Assembly (NCBI RefSeq): GCF_024763615.1
Contig: NC_077223.1
Location: 41,106,627 to 41,170,626 of the forward strand
Length of the DNA: 64,000 bases
Source of the DNA: Phlebotomus papatasi
Taxonomy: Eukaryota; Arthropoda; Insecta; Diptera; Psychodidae
Direction: 5' to 3'
Shown: piece by piece, positions 23,416-36,054 of the stretch
Numbering within the stretch: position 1 is the stretch's first letter
Layout: every line of letters starts with the position of its first letter
The notes under the pieces: generated by a model
Told to the model about the DNA's origin: nothing
Database searches by the model: none
What the model saw: only the letters and a program-made list of their open reading frames with translations
Position numbers and translations under genes: made by a program

Positions 23416-24132
23416 CCGTAACCAAAATATATAATATATAAATACATGCTCTTTAATTTTTAATTTATTTAGTTAGAGTGAAAATGGCGAGAGATATCAA
23501 CTTCTATTCTTCGGGAACCCCCCCCCCTATATATGTAAAAATTATCCAGAATGCTGTTTGCTATTTCTTTCTTTATCACCAAAACCGTGTTTCTGATTTT
23601 TTTTCTTTGATAACGACACTAGTTGTTTCGTTTATTCTTTTTTTTTTACGTTTTTGGGGGTTGATCAAACGAACATTTCTTATATGATTCGCAAATTCGG
23701 AGGTTTGAGCCTTCTCAATGTCAAAATTCAACTACGTTAGGTAAAAAAATTTTGCATACTTAGCAGAAGGGTTTCAGGATTCTCATACAAAGATCTCGAA
23801 GGGACAACACCAGATACTGTCTAGTCATCAAGGGCCAACTGAAGTTTTCAATTATTATTAATTTATTATCATTATTTGTTTGTCCGAAAATTTATTATTA
23901 GTTAAGGACCATCCTATAAGTCGCTATTATCTCTGCGATATTTTTCCTTTTTCATCTATCTCTTACCCTTTTACCCTCCAGAACTATGTTTTTTTTAGTT
24001 TTCTAGAAAAATACTCTAATGATTCTTTTTATTTTTGGAATAATACAGACGAATATTTCGTCTATATATTATGAAGCTCAATTAGTTTTTTTTTTCGAAG
24101 TTTTTCATAATAAAGGAATATGTTTGGTTATG

Positions 24133-24778
24133 CTTTAGACGCACTTACGACTTAAGCTGGGAGACAGCTTAACGTAAATAATAATAAACAAGATAATGAT
24201 TTGACTAAATTTCCCTCAGTTTCCCACTAACTAAGACTTTTCTCGGCTTAGGGCTAAAACACATTGACCGTCAAATGCTCACCGTCACCGTCAAAGCATT
24301 ACCGTGTTTCGTTAATTTACGCATTTTCATTGCAATTCTTACGCAAATTCTAAATTACCGTGTTACCTTATCTCATACTCGGTGGCACTAAGTGAAAATA
24401 ATATAAGAAAACTGAAGAAATAAAACAAAAATGCGATAAACGGTGAGCAAAAAAACTGCACGAAAAACTGTAGCAAAAAATTCTTTTGTTCACCGTTTAT
24501 CGCATTATCGTTTTATTTATTCAATTTTTTTATACTATTTTCACTTTTAGTGCCACCGAGTATGAGATAAGGTAATACGGTAATTGAAAATTTTTGTAAG
24601 AATTGTAATGAAAATGCGTAAATCAGCGAAATATGATGAGCATTTTACTGTCAATATGATTCTGCCCTTAAGCCAAGAGACGGATTAGTCATAAACTGAT
24701 GGAAATGTAATGTGATCATTATTTTGATTATAATTACATTAAGACGTCTATCGGTTTCAGTCGTAAGTGTGTCTAGGG
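24133..24778. mobile_element. 646-bp palindrome of two nested inverted-repeat families
   Basis: The outer ends TTTAGACGCACTTACGACTT and AGTCGTAAGTGTGTCTAGGG are complementary. Next inside come GGGAGACAGCTTAACG and CATTAAGACGTCTATCGG, then the CATTTTACTGTCAATATGAT arm of the 4.5 kb foldback, and the loop near 24460 between GATAAACGGTGAGCAAAA and TTTTGTTCACCGTTTATCG. So the 130-bp MITE family (see 52.2 kb) appears in mirror image on both sides of the foldback family. No ORF. Confidence 0.75.
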
Positions 24779-27112
24779 AATTATCTGTTTAACTTATCTG
24801 GCTATTATTAAAGCTAGAAACCAAATGGTTATAAGATAGCGACTTGAGATCTTCTGGGAAGGAGGGGATACTTTTTTATTCATAAGTTATCCTAAGGATC
24901 TTTAATATGACCTTTACTTTTCTCAATCCCCCGCCTTCCTCCTGTGTTTTTGGATGGTTCGAAAACAAGGAACCCTCTGTATAATGTATCTAAAAGGTCT
25001 GGATTGTACAGATACATGTATTATCTTATGATCTCTTGAAAATTCGAGCTATAAAACACAATGTACTCAATACAACATGATTATGTATTCAGAACCTGTA
25101 AGAATTTCCTGACACTTCCACAGGCCACACGTTGTCATTGTGACACATACAAAGTGTTGAGAGCCTTAGAAGTCTAAGTCACAGCCTCTGGTGCGTCTTC
25201 TTTAGACTCACATACCTACAATTCATCATATATTTAGCTCTCCCTCGGCAGCAATCTATCCGAAGGAGCTGGCACACGAGCAATATTAAAAGTTGTGGGC
25301 ACAAGAAAGTTTCCCCACGACAATTGTTGACATCATTTCTCAACTCTCATCACTCTTCCTTCGCCATTTCACTTCTTTAACTGCAAGAAAGTGAGACTGA
25401 TACGCAAAAATGGACTATTTTTCATGTTTTGAAAAGAATGTCTCGAAGGCAAGATGACGACTAAATAGCAAGAATTTTACCTTTAATAATTTTGGCCAAG
25501 AAAAGTAACAAAGTTTTTATGTCCATTGTTAATTTCTATATTTCATAAAATTATTCCTTTAATTTTCCCATTGTTAATAAAAAGTCAATAGTAAAATTTT
25601 TGTAGGCTCACAAATATATAAAATCTCTGGCAGGTAGTGTGTATTAAACAAGAATAGACTTAATGTGCTTTCGTGAGGAAATTCAGCATAAAATCTAACA
25701 ATTTCCGCAGTGTAACATATTTAATTGCAGCACAGTGTCGTGAAAATTCCGAATATCGATAGCGTTCATCTCTAAATTTATAACTTTAATGCTTTTGCAA
25801 TAAAATATTGTAAGAAATGTTATTTTTTTTCTCCCACGATTGGAGTTTTCCGCCACAGAAAATTTTATTGCATCCCCTCAAAAATATATAAAATTCACTC
25901 ACTCAGAGTTTTAGTGACATCCAGTTCTTGTTTGACTCGAAAAAATATCTATATAAAGAATGGTATTCCTGCATGGTTGATGATTTCCTCAGCAACTTTT
26001 TGTTATTTCCTTCTGCTTGATAGGCTAGGAAATTAACACAGTTTCAGCTTTCTAAAATCCTTTTTTTTTCAAACGATTTTTTTTAATGATCGTATTAGAT
26101 GAGTTTATTGTAGGTAAGATTCTTAATTTTAAGCACGTCAGGACGGCTGCAAATCCGATTACGATTAGCAGCAGTACGTTATAGTATGTGCGTTCCCAGT
26201 ACAATGTCTCAATAATACAACTTGGCTATTATATCCCTGGCAATGTACAGTGAAAGTCCCGAAAGTCCCATAGAATTATGCCGAAGGCCTTATATATCTA
26301 AATTGATTCATCAAAGGTTAAGATTTGAAAATTAGTTTTGAGACCAAAGCGCGCATAAAAGGTATGTACTGACGAACTTAAAATGCCTTTCCGAAACCTT
26401 GATCGAAATTGCTTTTTCGAACTCTGCAAAGACGAATACTTACCATCCACAAGTAGACATTAAAAAATTCGAAAATCTATTTGAAAAGCCAAAAAAAAGA
26501 CATTCTTGCTTCTTGATACTTTCGCAAGGTGGCTGAAGTACATTCTGTTCGAATTTCGAAGTACTCAAGTGTCAAAATGTGTCGGTCTTCATATTTTTAT
26601 GAGGAAAAAAACAGAACAGCGATGCTTACTGTTCTTGTTACAGTATTTAATCACTCCATATTCACTGAGTAACTCTTTTGCCAGCCTTTTAGTGTGACAT
26701 TTGATAAATTTTCCCCACCTTGTTCGAAAATTTAGTATTAAAATTCGAAATTGAATTTGACTTCTTCGAACATCAAAAAGTTTTTGTGCAAATAGAGTTC
26801 CATTTACCTTTTATCTAAGATACTATTGGAGAATCAAAATCTACTTGAGTTTACACCCATACGATCCCTTTTTTGTACACATGATGTACTCCTCACCTCA
26901 TAAGGGGTCATACTTAGTAAACCAAAATTTTGGAAATCTGAACTCTTGAGAAATATTATCTATGTTCAATTGATTTTCAGTCTGTCTGAAACCTCCTTGA
27001 AAATGCCCTTGAATCATACCAAATGACATTTTTCAAGGTGATAGATTTCAGTGCGTATTTTTCAATCGATTTTTTTAAAACACTAATCCAAACCCTCTTT
27101 CTCTTTTTATTT
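24779..27112. other. No gene; one diverged repeat
   Basis: 24835-24960 resembles the TTTACTGCTCGAACTC repeat in its GATAGCGACTTGAGATCTTC and CCTCCTGTGTTTTTGG parts. The remainder to 27.1 kb is AT-rich with no recognised feature. The frame 26506-26697 (+) is not convincing. Confidence 0.45.
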
Positions 27113-27230
27113 TAGGAATATCAAACCTTGAACATTGATTTAATTAGAAACTTCGAAGATACAGGTGCATATACTCAATACACCTGTTATTCATTTTTCG
27201 TTTCTCACGAACAACCGCAAATCCTAAATT
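27113..27230 (+). repeat. Duplicated 5' flank of the odorant receptor, open frame shared with 37.8-37.9 kb
   Basis: After an acceptor-like CTTTTTATTTTAG, a frame runs from EYQTLNIDLIRNF to YSFFVSHEQPQILN and a TAA at 27228-27230. The inverted copy at 37.8-37.9 kb keeps the frame and the stop, with a 6-nt in-frame length difference and many replacements. It may be the last exon of an unseen gene, a 5' leader exon, or chance. It lies just upstream of the receptor ATG and was duplicated with it. Confidence 0.35.
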
Positions 27231-27326
27231 AAAGGGAAGGAATTTTATACAATACTCAATACTGTCGACGAATGTGGAACAGTTTTCAGTCTAAAGTGAA
27301 GCTTTCTCTAAACTTATCGCAAAACT

Positions 27327-28678
27327 ATGCCCTCGAGAAGACATTTGGAAATGTTCGATAAAATAAAAACTAAGTTAAAGCTGGGAATCTCGATTTCGAG
27401 CTTTTGGGCCTCAAATGAATCACGTGGGGAACGTGTTTTGATCAAAGGTCCTTTCATTTCAACTACATTGATATCGATTTTTGCAATTACTTATATGGTG
27501 AACACATTCGAAGGACGTCTGACAACGAACTTAGCATTGTCGTTTTTGTGCTGTTTCGGAGGTTTACAAGTATGTTCGAAAACATTGTCAATGCGTTATC
27601 ATCGTCATAAATTGATAAAGCTTCTGAATAAGGCAGAATTTCTTCACAATAATTTTGAAAACGAAGAATTGGGTACCATTGGTGAGAGGAATCTGAAAAA
27701 ATTTAGCGACATATGGTTAACTTTCTGCAAGTATGTTTCATTTTCAATTATTTCTTGTTACAATAAATATAGTTACATTGATTATTGTGCATTTTATTTC
27801 AGAATTGGGATCACATCTTTTTCAGTAGCTATTTCATTATTTTCGATCAATAATGCTTTAGAAGGAAATTCTGGGATCATCTTTCGAATCCCACTCATTC
27901 CGACTAATTTACCGTACTATACCGAAATTATGTTGTTAGTGCAATTTATTTTACTTGCAATTGGCTCTATATCGATTATTGTTACTGAATTAGGTGTAGC
28001 CTATCACGGTTTCGAAATTATGGCCGCTTCAGACATTCTGTTCGATTACATTTCAATCAACAAAGATAAAATTCAAGAATGTCCCGATTTCCTTAAAATT
28101 ATCACAATAAGATACTGTGATATTGTAGAAAACATCAATCTTTTAAAAAGTGTCATATCTTTCTCAGTATTAATTCAATTTATTTCCAGTGCTTTCATGA
28201 GTCTTGCTATATTTTTTTTCATTCGTCTAAATCCAGGAAATCCAATTAGATACTCCACAGCCTTTTGTATTCTTATCCAATTATTTTTACCTTGTCTCTT
28301 TGGAGAATTTATGAAAATCAAAATGGGAAGACTATCGACAACTTTGTATTTGACGAATTGGTATGATTTGAATTTGAAAGATCAAAAATCTTTCCTAATT
28401 GTCCTGGGAATGTTGCAAAGAGAGTATGAATTAAGAGTCACAGGAATGTATAATATTAATATCTATACATTTATTCAGGTAGGTACAGTTTCCCTTAAAT
28501 GTTTTTTTTTTTTTAATATTTTAAATGAGTACTTTTTAAACCTTTTTTTGTCCTTGTTAATAGAAATAGTAGGGCTGTATCTATTTAATATTATTAACAT
28601 GTTTTATTATCATTTCAGATCTTGAAGATGACTACATCATGGTGTACATTTATCCTTACTCTCGATGCATTCTATTAA
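27327..28678 (+). CDS. Insect odorant receptor (7tm_6 family), copy A
   Basis: Predicted three-exon gene: 27327-27730, 27803-28478 and 28619-28678, encoding 379 residues. Introns of 72 and 140 nt begin GTATGT and GTAGGT and end ATTTCAG. The reading passes through both introns without a stop for most of their length, so a genomic frame hides the splicing, but joined exons restore the family C-terminus ILKMTTSWCTFILTLDAFY. Hydrophobic segments lie near residues 42-58, 68-83, 134-150, 176-196, 254-275, 286-303 and 355-375. The region YLTNWYDLNLKDQKSFLIVL then LQREYEL and the last exon match the conserved OR C-terminal signature. Insect ORs sit in the dendrite membrane of olfactory neurons with the co-receptor Orco as odour-gated channels. 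The ligand is unknown. An AATAAA lies at 29095. A paralogue lies inverted at 36.1-37.7 kb. The gustatory receptor family is less likely. Confidence 0.9.
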
Positions 28679-30722
28679 AATGCAGAACAAAAATATAAAT
28701 TTGTATTAATATCCTGATGGACATGCAACAATATTACAAAATAATATTCTTTATTATTCATTAATTAGTGAATTGTCATACAAGTTAATTAAATGTCAGA
28801 TGTCATTCAGTGCAACTATGGAAATAATATATGCGCATACCTTCAAGCTTATAAGTTTATAAGTTTATAAATATCTTTAAGCTTAAGCTTAAAATATGAG
28901 AATGTAAAATTTCAAAAGTTTCAAATAACACGAATTATAACATGAATTGAATCACCCAGTGTCTAATTAATTAAATGTTGATAGCTTTTGTTTGAGAAGA
29001 AGTTAGGATATTAGTTGCTTATTTAACAACTAAGTTTCGAATGTGAACACTACTTATAATTACAAAATTTCACAAACTGTATTACATGTATTTTAATAAA
29101 CTAAAACAATGTATGCAACAATGTAAACAACGTATGGCCCAGTTCCCGAAAGTGTTAATATCCTAAACAATACAATTTTCAGAAAAATTTTCCGAAAAAT
29201 CTTCACTTATAAGAATTCAGAGAAATTAAGGCTCAATCTAAAGACTGAATCCCGTATTACGTCATTTTGAAATAAAATAACTCTAATTCGCAAATGTCTA
29301 AGAATTAGGTTTCCGAGGCCGGATGCTGAAATGTTCTGAGCATCAAAAAATTATATTACTCCCTCTGTGAAGGTTCGAGTAATAAGTGAAATGAACTAAA
29401 ATCAATTTCTCAAAATACTTGAAATATCATTTGTATTAGATACCAATTGAGTTGGTCTCTCATAATTTTCTCTTCATCTTCTCAGGTTGATCCACCCCTC
29501 AGAGCACAATTGATGAGACGACACGGCATTTTTACGACAAATTCCACACCATTTTGCGCTCCCCTATTTATTTTCACCCCGCTTATTTTCCACGAGGGGC
29601 TCGGAAAATTCATCCCAATGAGGAAATTGGGTCACAGCCATGTGGTATTATCTCAGACAAGTGGGCGACAAATGAATAAATGAGTGAATGAGAGAATTGG
29701 CGACGTCTTTAAATATTTTTTCAAGGGTTTTTCCTTTCATATTTCTTATTGATTTTTCCTGGGTATCTCTTTTGGGGCTCGACATACATATATATTCTAC
29801 GTCTCTGAATGGAAACTGGGGGGAGGGGGGCAAGCTTTTCTTTTACTTTTCCGCGATGGTGCACCCAGGAGGGAAAATATGCAGAACAAATAGATAGAAT
29901 GAATGGAGTTGTGGTTAATGAACCTAATTCCCTCATCATATTCAGAAGAGATGATGAATTTATCCTCTATTCAGAGCTTTATGAAAGGAAATTTAATGGG
30001 TGCGTCGAGAAGTAGGGCAATCGGTGTATTTGTATCTTTAATGGTGTCATCAGGGAGGTGTAGGACTAAAGCATACTTAAAGTACGAAAAAAAATTACAA
30101 GATATCTACATGCCAAAATATGCCATGAAAGCAGGAAGAATAATGTAATCCTTACATTTGGCAAATCTTAAAGGATTTGTAATTATTTTGTAAAGTTTTC
30201 GAAATTAATCATAACATTAACGTAAGTTTTCCAAAAGAAGTTTATTCACTTAAATATTTTCAAAATTCAAGTTTCAGATTCCGATTTTCGAAGACTCCTT
30301 TGCAGAAATTATCCTAATTTATAAACCTATATAATTTATTAAATATTTTTATGGAATTCGGTAGAATTTTAAAACTAAAACAATGCCTGTTTTATCGAAC
30401 CTTGTGACTTAAATTTCCGAAATAAGTTTCTTTCAGAATTTTATTTCGATTTACTTAAAATTCTGTAATAATATTATTGACAACTTGCACACTATTAACT
30501 AAAAATTTTGTTTTTTTAATCAATTGAACCTGTGGAATCCATCAAGGATAACTTAAAACACGCTTTAGAAGAAAGAAATATCTTTAAATATTTGCTTCAG
30601 GTCGGGCCGTATTTTCTCATATCTTTTGGTTTCATGTAACACAAATCCTATTTCTATAATTACAAAAATTCTGTTTTCTTTTTCATAGCTTTGGATCTAA
30701 ATGTGTAGCCCAAATGTCGGCT
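28679..30722. other. No gene; MITE fragment at 29.15-29.28 kb
   Basis: Holds the 3' flank of the receptor (similarity to copy B fades within about 60 bp of the stop) with short AAGCTTATAAGTTTATAA repeats near 28845. 29150-29275 is a diverged inverted copy of the CTTCAGACC MITE (GGCCCAGTTCCCGAAAGTG to CTAAAGACTGAATCCCG). The overlapping frames at 29.4-30.15 kb on both strands have no recognisable domain. Confidence 0.45.
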
Positions 30723-31244
30723 TAACCCTTTAACGACGAGACACTTTTTACGGACTGAAAATCAACAATAAAAATTAAACTGAAAAACATAATCGATGAT
30801 AAGTCTTACATCTAACCTTGGAAAGTCCAACAGAGTCTGATTCCGTGTATTTTGTGTTTCTCTGAACGATAGGGACAAAAATAGTAAAAAAAAATTAAGT
30901 AATTTTTCTGACAATACCAATCAATAATATTTTTCACTTTAATGAAAAATATTACATATGAGTGTTGTAGTTTTTATTGCCAAAAGGGTTTTGCTTAAAA
31001 AAAATTAGAAGTATAAAAATAAAGAAAATCCATTGTGAATTTGAGAATTTAAAAATTCGCCATTTTTGAGCATAAGTATTTACTACATAGCAAATAGCTA
31101 GAGACTTGCAAAAAATATTCTAGAGTCCTTCAACCTTCTACTTTCCAATTATGTTCAAACATAAGACAAAAATAATTTTAGGTAGTCAGGAAAAATTATT
31201 TTCTTTATGGGACACCGGTGTTCCAATCGTCCTTAAAGGGTTAA
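30723..31244. mobile_element. piggyBac-like MITE, 522 bp, TTAA flanked
   Basis: Starts TTAACCCTTTAACGACGAG and ends with ATCGTCCTTAAAGGGTTAA. Both TTAA sites are intact and the terminal repeat is the same CCCTTTAA(G/C)GACGA as at 7975-8122. GACACCGGTGTTCC near the right end matches CACCGGTGAC near the left end of the short copy. No transposase frame is present. Confidence 0.8.
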
Positions 31245-31724
31245 TGCGGGAACACTTGTATCATGGACTAAAAGCACTAGAAAAAAAAGAATTCTTAAAA
31301 TTTGATTAAAAAAAAGCTGTCAAAAAATTCAAATGAAATACGTATTCACGTTATAAATACGTATTTTTATGTAGGCTCTTGAAGTTTTGCACTATATATA
31401 CCTATGTTTCTCAGTTAATAAAAATCTCATGTAATAAAATAAAGTGAAATAATATGAATGTTACGCTAATAAAGTTATCGGTGTTAGAAATATTTTTTTA
31501 ACAAATATATTGCTGCTCGTAGTTTACAGAGAAAGCAAATCAATATAATTTAATCATTCGCTTTTGAGTTTTATTATAAGCTTCGGCTCCTTACCTACTC
31601 CTGTTTTGGTAGAAATTTGGAAATCTTGTCGAAACTGTCCATCTATACGTCCGGCAGACAGCAGCTCTAGAAGCTAAAAGGTTAAGTACAGAGACTTGAG
31701 ATCTTAAAGGTACACCACGGAATG

Positions 31725-32345
31725 CGGGCTCTAGACCTAAGGCTTAGTTAAATGGCTTAGGGTAAGTGTGCCAAATTCAGGCCAGCTTGCAATTCCGGCC
31801 ACCTTTTTTGTTCCTCGAATTTCTATGAATTTTTAGTTTTTACATACTTCAGATATTATACAATGCAAAAGAATAACAAAAATTTAGCTTCGACAAACTA
31901 GACGAGATGAAAAAGATATTGGAAGAATTCCAAAAGGGCAAGGAACTATGAGAATGGAGGTGGCCGAAATAGGGCACCAAAGCTATGTCTACATTTTTAC
32001 CCAATTTAATATGTATTAAGAATGATTTGAGTAAATAAAGAAGATAAACTGTCTACAAGGTTCTAAGCAACACTCTTTAAGTAGAATGAATAAAAAAATC
32101 AATTTCTATTAAAGATATTACATTTCAAACTTGAGACTTTGGCGCTTTTATGCAACTATGCCGAAATTTGGCACACTTATCCTACCTTTTCTAACAAGTT
32201 ATTGGTAAAAGTTTTTGGGAAAATTTTAATTTAGGATTAAAGATTGAGAGCAAATGATCCATAAGATTTTCAAAAACCGAAAAAAGTGATTGTAATTTAG
32301 AAATTTTAAACTTTCATGAATTGGGCTAAACCTCTCATCCGAAAA
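31725..32345 (+). mobile_element. MITE (CTTCAGACC family) interrupted by another MITE
   Basis: GGGCTCTAGACCTAAGGCTT up to ATGGCTTA at 31759 is the left end. It resumes at 32185 with CTTTTCTAACAAGTTATTGG and runs to GGGCTAAACCTCTCATCCG. The two halves join to the usual consensus if the 423-bp TA element between them is removed. Confidence 0.8.
31760..32182 (+). mobile_element. TA-flanked MITE, 423 bp (GGGTAAGTGTGCCAAATT), copy 1
   Basis: The ends GGGTAAGTGTGCCAAATTC and GAAATTTGGCACACTTATCC are inverted, with TA at 31758-31759 and 32183-32184. The first 50 bp contain two TTGCAATTCCGGCC/CAGGCC phrases. A second copy of exactly the same length lies at 34731-35153 and a deleted one at 56330-56591. 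Non-autonomous Tc1/mariner type. It split an older MITE. Confidence 0.9.
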
Positions 32346-32349
32346 CTAC

Positions 32350-32820
32350 TTAAATTACCATGCCTCTTACTTGTCCCCTCCCCCTTCCACTCCCTTCTCC
32401 ATCCCCTCCAAAAACATGTATTTTTGGGATTGCTTCTAAGACTTTGTAAATTCCGTTTTTTTTTTCATTTTAGGATGTTTTATTGACTAAACAAAGCGAA
32501 CATTTTGTCCATATAAGAAAATACCGTTAAATTATTCCTAATAACGGTTTTGACGGTCATATTTGGACTCATTGAAAAGGTCTTGCAATTTCTGACAAGA
32601 TTCAGTTGGTTTCAATTGGTTGCGAATCTATAATGAACCAATTTTGAATCCTTGACTAAATTTTATCCGCAAATTTTGTGTAATCTTTTGAGTGTTTTGT
32701 GAATCGAACCGAATCAATTGTAAACAGGTAAACGGTAAATGATATAAAACTATTTTTGAGATATAGCATCTAAGTCACGAATTCGAGTATTCCGCAAAGT
32801 ATGGGATACTTTGTCACCTC
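32350..32820 (+). repeat. Adjacent fragments of two dispersed repeats
   Basis: 32360-32550 carries AAAAACATGTATTTTTGGGA and CAAAGCGAACATTTTGTCC of the TTTACTGCTCGAACTC family. 32550-32820 then follows the 7.06 kb repeat from a GGTCATATTTGGACTC-type start through ATATAGCATCTAAGTCACG to ATACTTTGTCACCTC. The same two repeats also adjoin each other at 7.06-7.98 kb, so they may be parts of one larger element. Confidence 0.5.
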
Positions 32821-34730
32821 TTTTTAGTATCAAATACTTACATGTCCTTCACTTTAATATGCTAAGAAAATGTTTATGGGGTATAATAAATTTTAAATAT
32901 GTAATTTTTTCGTGAATTCTAGAAAATGTTAACGGAAGTCAAAACAGAAGTGTAGTTTATTAGTGTACCTGTGTCCCAAGTTGTTGTTGAACTTTTTCTT
33001 GAGAAGGAAAAAGCATAAATCGTTCTTTAGGCATGTTTTTTCGCTTTCTTCAGCATTGTCAACTCTCTCTCTGACCTGTGACCCATTGTTTCGCTGACAA
33101 AAGGAAATACAAGAAATTCCTTTCTCGTGTTTATTTGGGTTCATTTGCAAAGAAATTGTCAAAGATATTCTCATAAAAATCTATATTCCAAGGAGCCGAA
33201 AAAAATATTCTGCCCAAGAAAACCCCTGACGTGTCACAATTTTCTTCATCATCGGAGGACATGGGTGGGTATTCAGGGTTAGGTCTCCTGCAGATCTGGC
33301 ACATGGCGAACGGACTTCTTGGGAGAATGGCCGAGTGGAAGTGCAAAGTAATAACAATAAATGTCTATTGTAATAGAGCTACTGTAGACAAATTCCACAT
33401 AGTCACATCAGAACCATCCCCAATATACCTTCTATTCCATGTCTTTCTGAAGAAGTGAAAGTCGAGAGAAAGATAGATTTTTTTTTGTCTATTTCTGTGG
33501 GAAAATCCAATAAAATCGCGTGACTTGTTAGAACAACCAATTACCAGATTTATTGAATTCCCCTCGAAAATAGTCTCTATTCAACAAATTTTACTTAAAT
33601 CTCCTTAGAAGAGAAATCAAATAACACACACAACAGAAGAATAATTTTGTATAAATATGTAAATATGTGGTGAAGACAGAATATCAAACAAATATTTTAC
33701 CATTTTATTTCTTCACTCAATTGTTCCAGAGATTTATTTTCAATTAAGTCACGTTGTTAGCAATTGTTGTCCTTCAGCAGAACAAAATTGAATTATGGAA
33801 TCAACCACGCGAACATTCGACAAATGTTACTTGAACTATTAATGTTTATTTTTACTGAAATTTTTTCTGCGAATTCTGCGACGAAAATTGAATAGTGAAA
33901 ATATATCGCAGTAGATCAAGATGTTTGTATGACTTAAGATTAGAGGGAAATTAAAATCGTTCAGTTAATTTGCAGAAACTACCTCAGAAAATATATTATT
34001 GGATAATGGATAAGCCATAGCAATCTATTTTAGGGTATTCAGACTGGCATTTAGTTTTTGCAATCTCTGAAGAAATGCATTAGCAAAGCAAACACTATTC
34101 TCAGTGGTAATAAATGCCTGAACCCCTTGAATTTCCTTCTAAAATTATTTTATTATATATGATAACAAGAATTGTAATATTTATCTTAGTGATAGAAAGC
34201 ATAAACAAATAATATTGTGAGTGACAGTAAGTTGTTGAAGCAAATTACCCACAGAAGAACCTCCATGAATCGGTAACAAAGAGCCAATAGAAGAAACTTG
34301 TGAGGAAAAATCCAATAGAAGCCAAAACTAACCAATTGACTTTTACCGGAGCTGGAAAAAAAGTTTTCCTGTGATTTTACGACTTTTCCCATGCGTGTTT
34401 GTCTATTTTTCTGTGGATACCAAATACCCAAATTAGTTCTTGGAGTTGAGGCAATGTTCTACAGCTTGTTTGGGACAGGAGGATGTTAATAAAATAGAAG
34501 GTTTAATGAAAGGAAACCCCAAGAAAACTATCGTAAACTATTACAGTGAGTTTATTTGAAAATAAAAAATAAATAAATACAGACTTTAAGTTTGAGGTTC
34601 AATTCCAATCCTATTAAAGTACTTTTTAGAAGAAGAAAAAAACATATTTATTTTTTTTTAATTCTGTCTATTTATTGATCAGAGAACTGAAACTACGTGG
34701 TAACAATAATTCGTCTTAATTAGAGGGATA
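32821..34730. other. No recognisable gene
   Basis: Several frames of 70-80 codons overlap on both strands at 32.9-33.5 and 34.2-34.4 kb. None resembles a protein family and none pairs with splice sites. No shared repeats were seen. Confidence 0.45.
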
Positions 34731-35153
34731 GGGTAAGTGTGCCAAATTCCGGCCAGCTTGCAATTCCGGCCACCTTTTTTTGTCCTCGAATTTCCATGAA
34801 TTTTTAGTTTTTGCATTCTCTTGAGATTGTAAAAATGCAAAAAAATAACAAAAAATGTCGCTTCGACGAGCAAGATGATCTGAAAAAGACATCAAAAGAA
34901 TTCTGGAAGGACAAGATGAGAATGAAGGTGGCCGAAATAGGCCACCAATGCTATGTCTATATTTTTATTAATTTTAAAATGTATTAAGAATGATTTTAGA
35001 GAAAATAAAAATGATAAACTGTTTGAAAGGTTCCAATCAACACTCCTTATAAAAGAGTAACAAAAATATTCAATTCTTATTAAAAATATTACATTTCAAA
35101 CTTCAGACTTTGTCGCTTGCATGCAACTATGCCGAAATTTGGCACACTTACCC
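34731..35153 (+). mobile_element. TA-flanked MITE, 423 bp (GGGTAAGTGTGCCAAATT), copy 2
   Basis: Starts GGGTAAGTGTGCCAAATTCC and ends GAAATTTGGCACACTTACCC, with TA at 34729-34730 and 35154-35155. It has the same length and internal order as the 31.76 kb copy (including ATGAAGGTGGCCGAAATAGG). Confidence 0.9.
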
Positions 35154-35155
35154 TA

Positions 35156-36054
35156 TATTAAGCCAAAATATACGTGAAATTCTAGTTCACAAACTCTTTA
35201 AAATTGTATTAGCAATATAAAAAACATGAAAAGTTATGCTCATACATATAATATTTCGTGATACATTGATTAGCTAGAGTGTAACATTTAATTTATTTCG
35301 CTCCTTGGAAATTACAAGGGACAACCTCAATGTAAGCCATTTTTTAGGAGACAGCATGAAAGATCAAATTTGGCTAAAATTATTATCTCAATTTTATAAC
35401 TGCACAAAAATAATTTATTTCTTTTCTATTGGTCTGATCATTAATAGTAACATCGAAACTTTCATATTTTTTCCATTCTAAATATGATTTTTACTGAGTT
35501 TGCTTCTTTGTCATTCTAAGTGATGGGCAAATTTTTCTGAAATAAAAATGACATGGGATCAACGTGCGTTAGCTAGTTCCTTGTTTCACAAAAATTTTAA
35601 CGAAAAATCTACTTTGTGCCCCTTTACTTCAAATACAAGCAATCAAAAAAGTCCTCAACTTGAAATCCGCGGTTTTTTTGATTAAAAAAAAAAATATGAA
35701 GAACTTCAGCAGAAAATCAAAAAAAAAATATTCAACCGGTTCTCGCTAGTCATACTTTTTTGCCACTTCTTTGACAATAAATGGATACCCTGAAGTTATC
35801 ATAAGACATATTTTTTCTCAAAACCACCCATTACAACCAACTTTTCTGACTTCTTTGAAATTGGTAAGGTGCTTCCTAGCCAAATCATGCACCGTTTACT
35901 GGAACAAGTGACTATCAGAAAGAGCCTAGTCCAGAGAATACAGCGGGGGCTGTAACTAAAATTTCATTAACTTAAAATTTAATTAATAATTAACTTGTAA
36001 TCTTGTTGCAAATCGATCAAGATATTAATACAAATTTTTTGTTGTTGTGTATTT
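35156..36054. other. No recognisable gene
   Basis: AT-rich spacer and the 3' flank of the - strand odorant receptor. Similarity to the copy A flank is limited to about AAATTTGTATTAATATC and a little beyond, then ends. Confidence 0.5.

Noticed and set aside
28479..28625. Continuation of the receptor A protein through intron 2
   Set aside because: It replaces the conserved C-terminus with low-complexity Phe/Leu sequence; splicing at 28478/28619 restores the family ending, also conserved in copy B.
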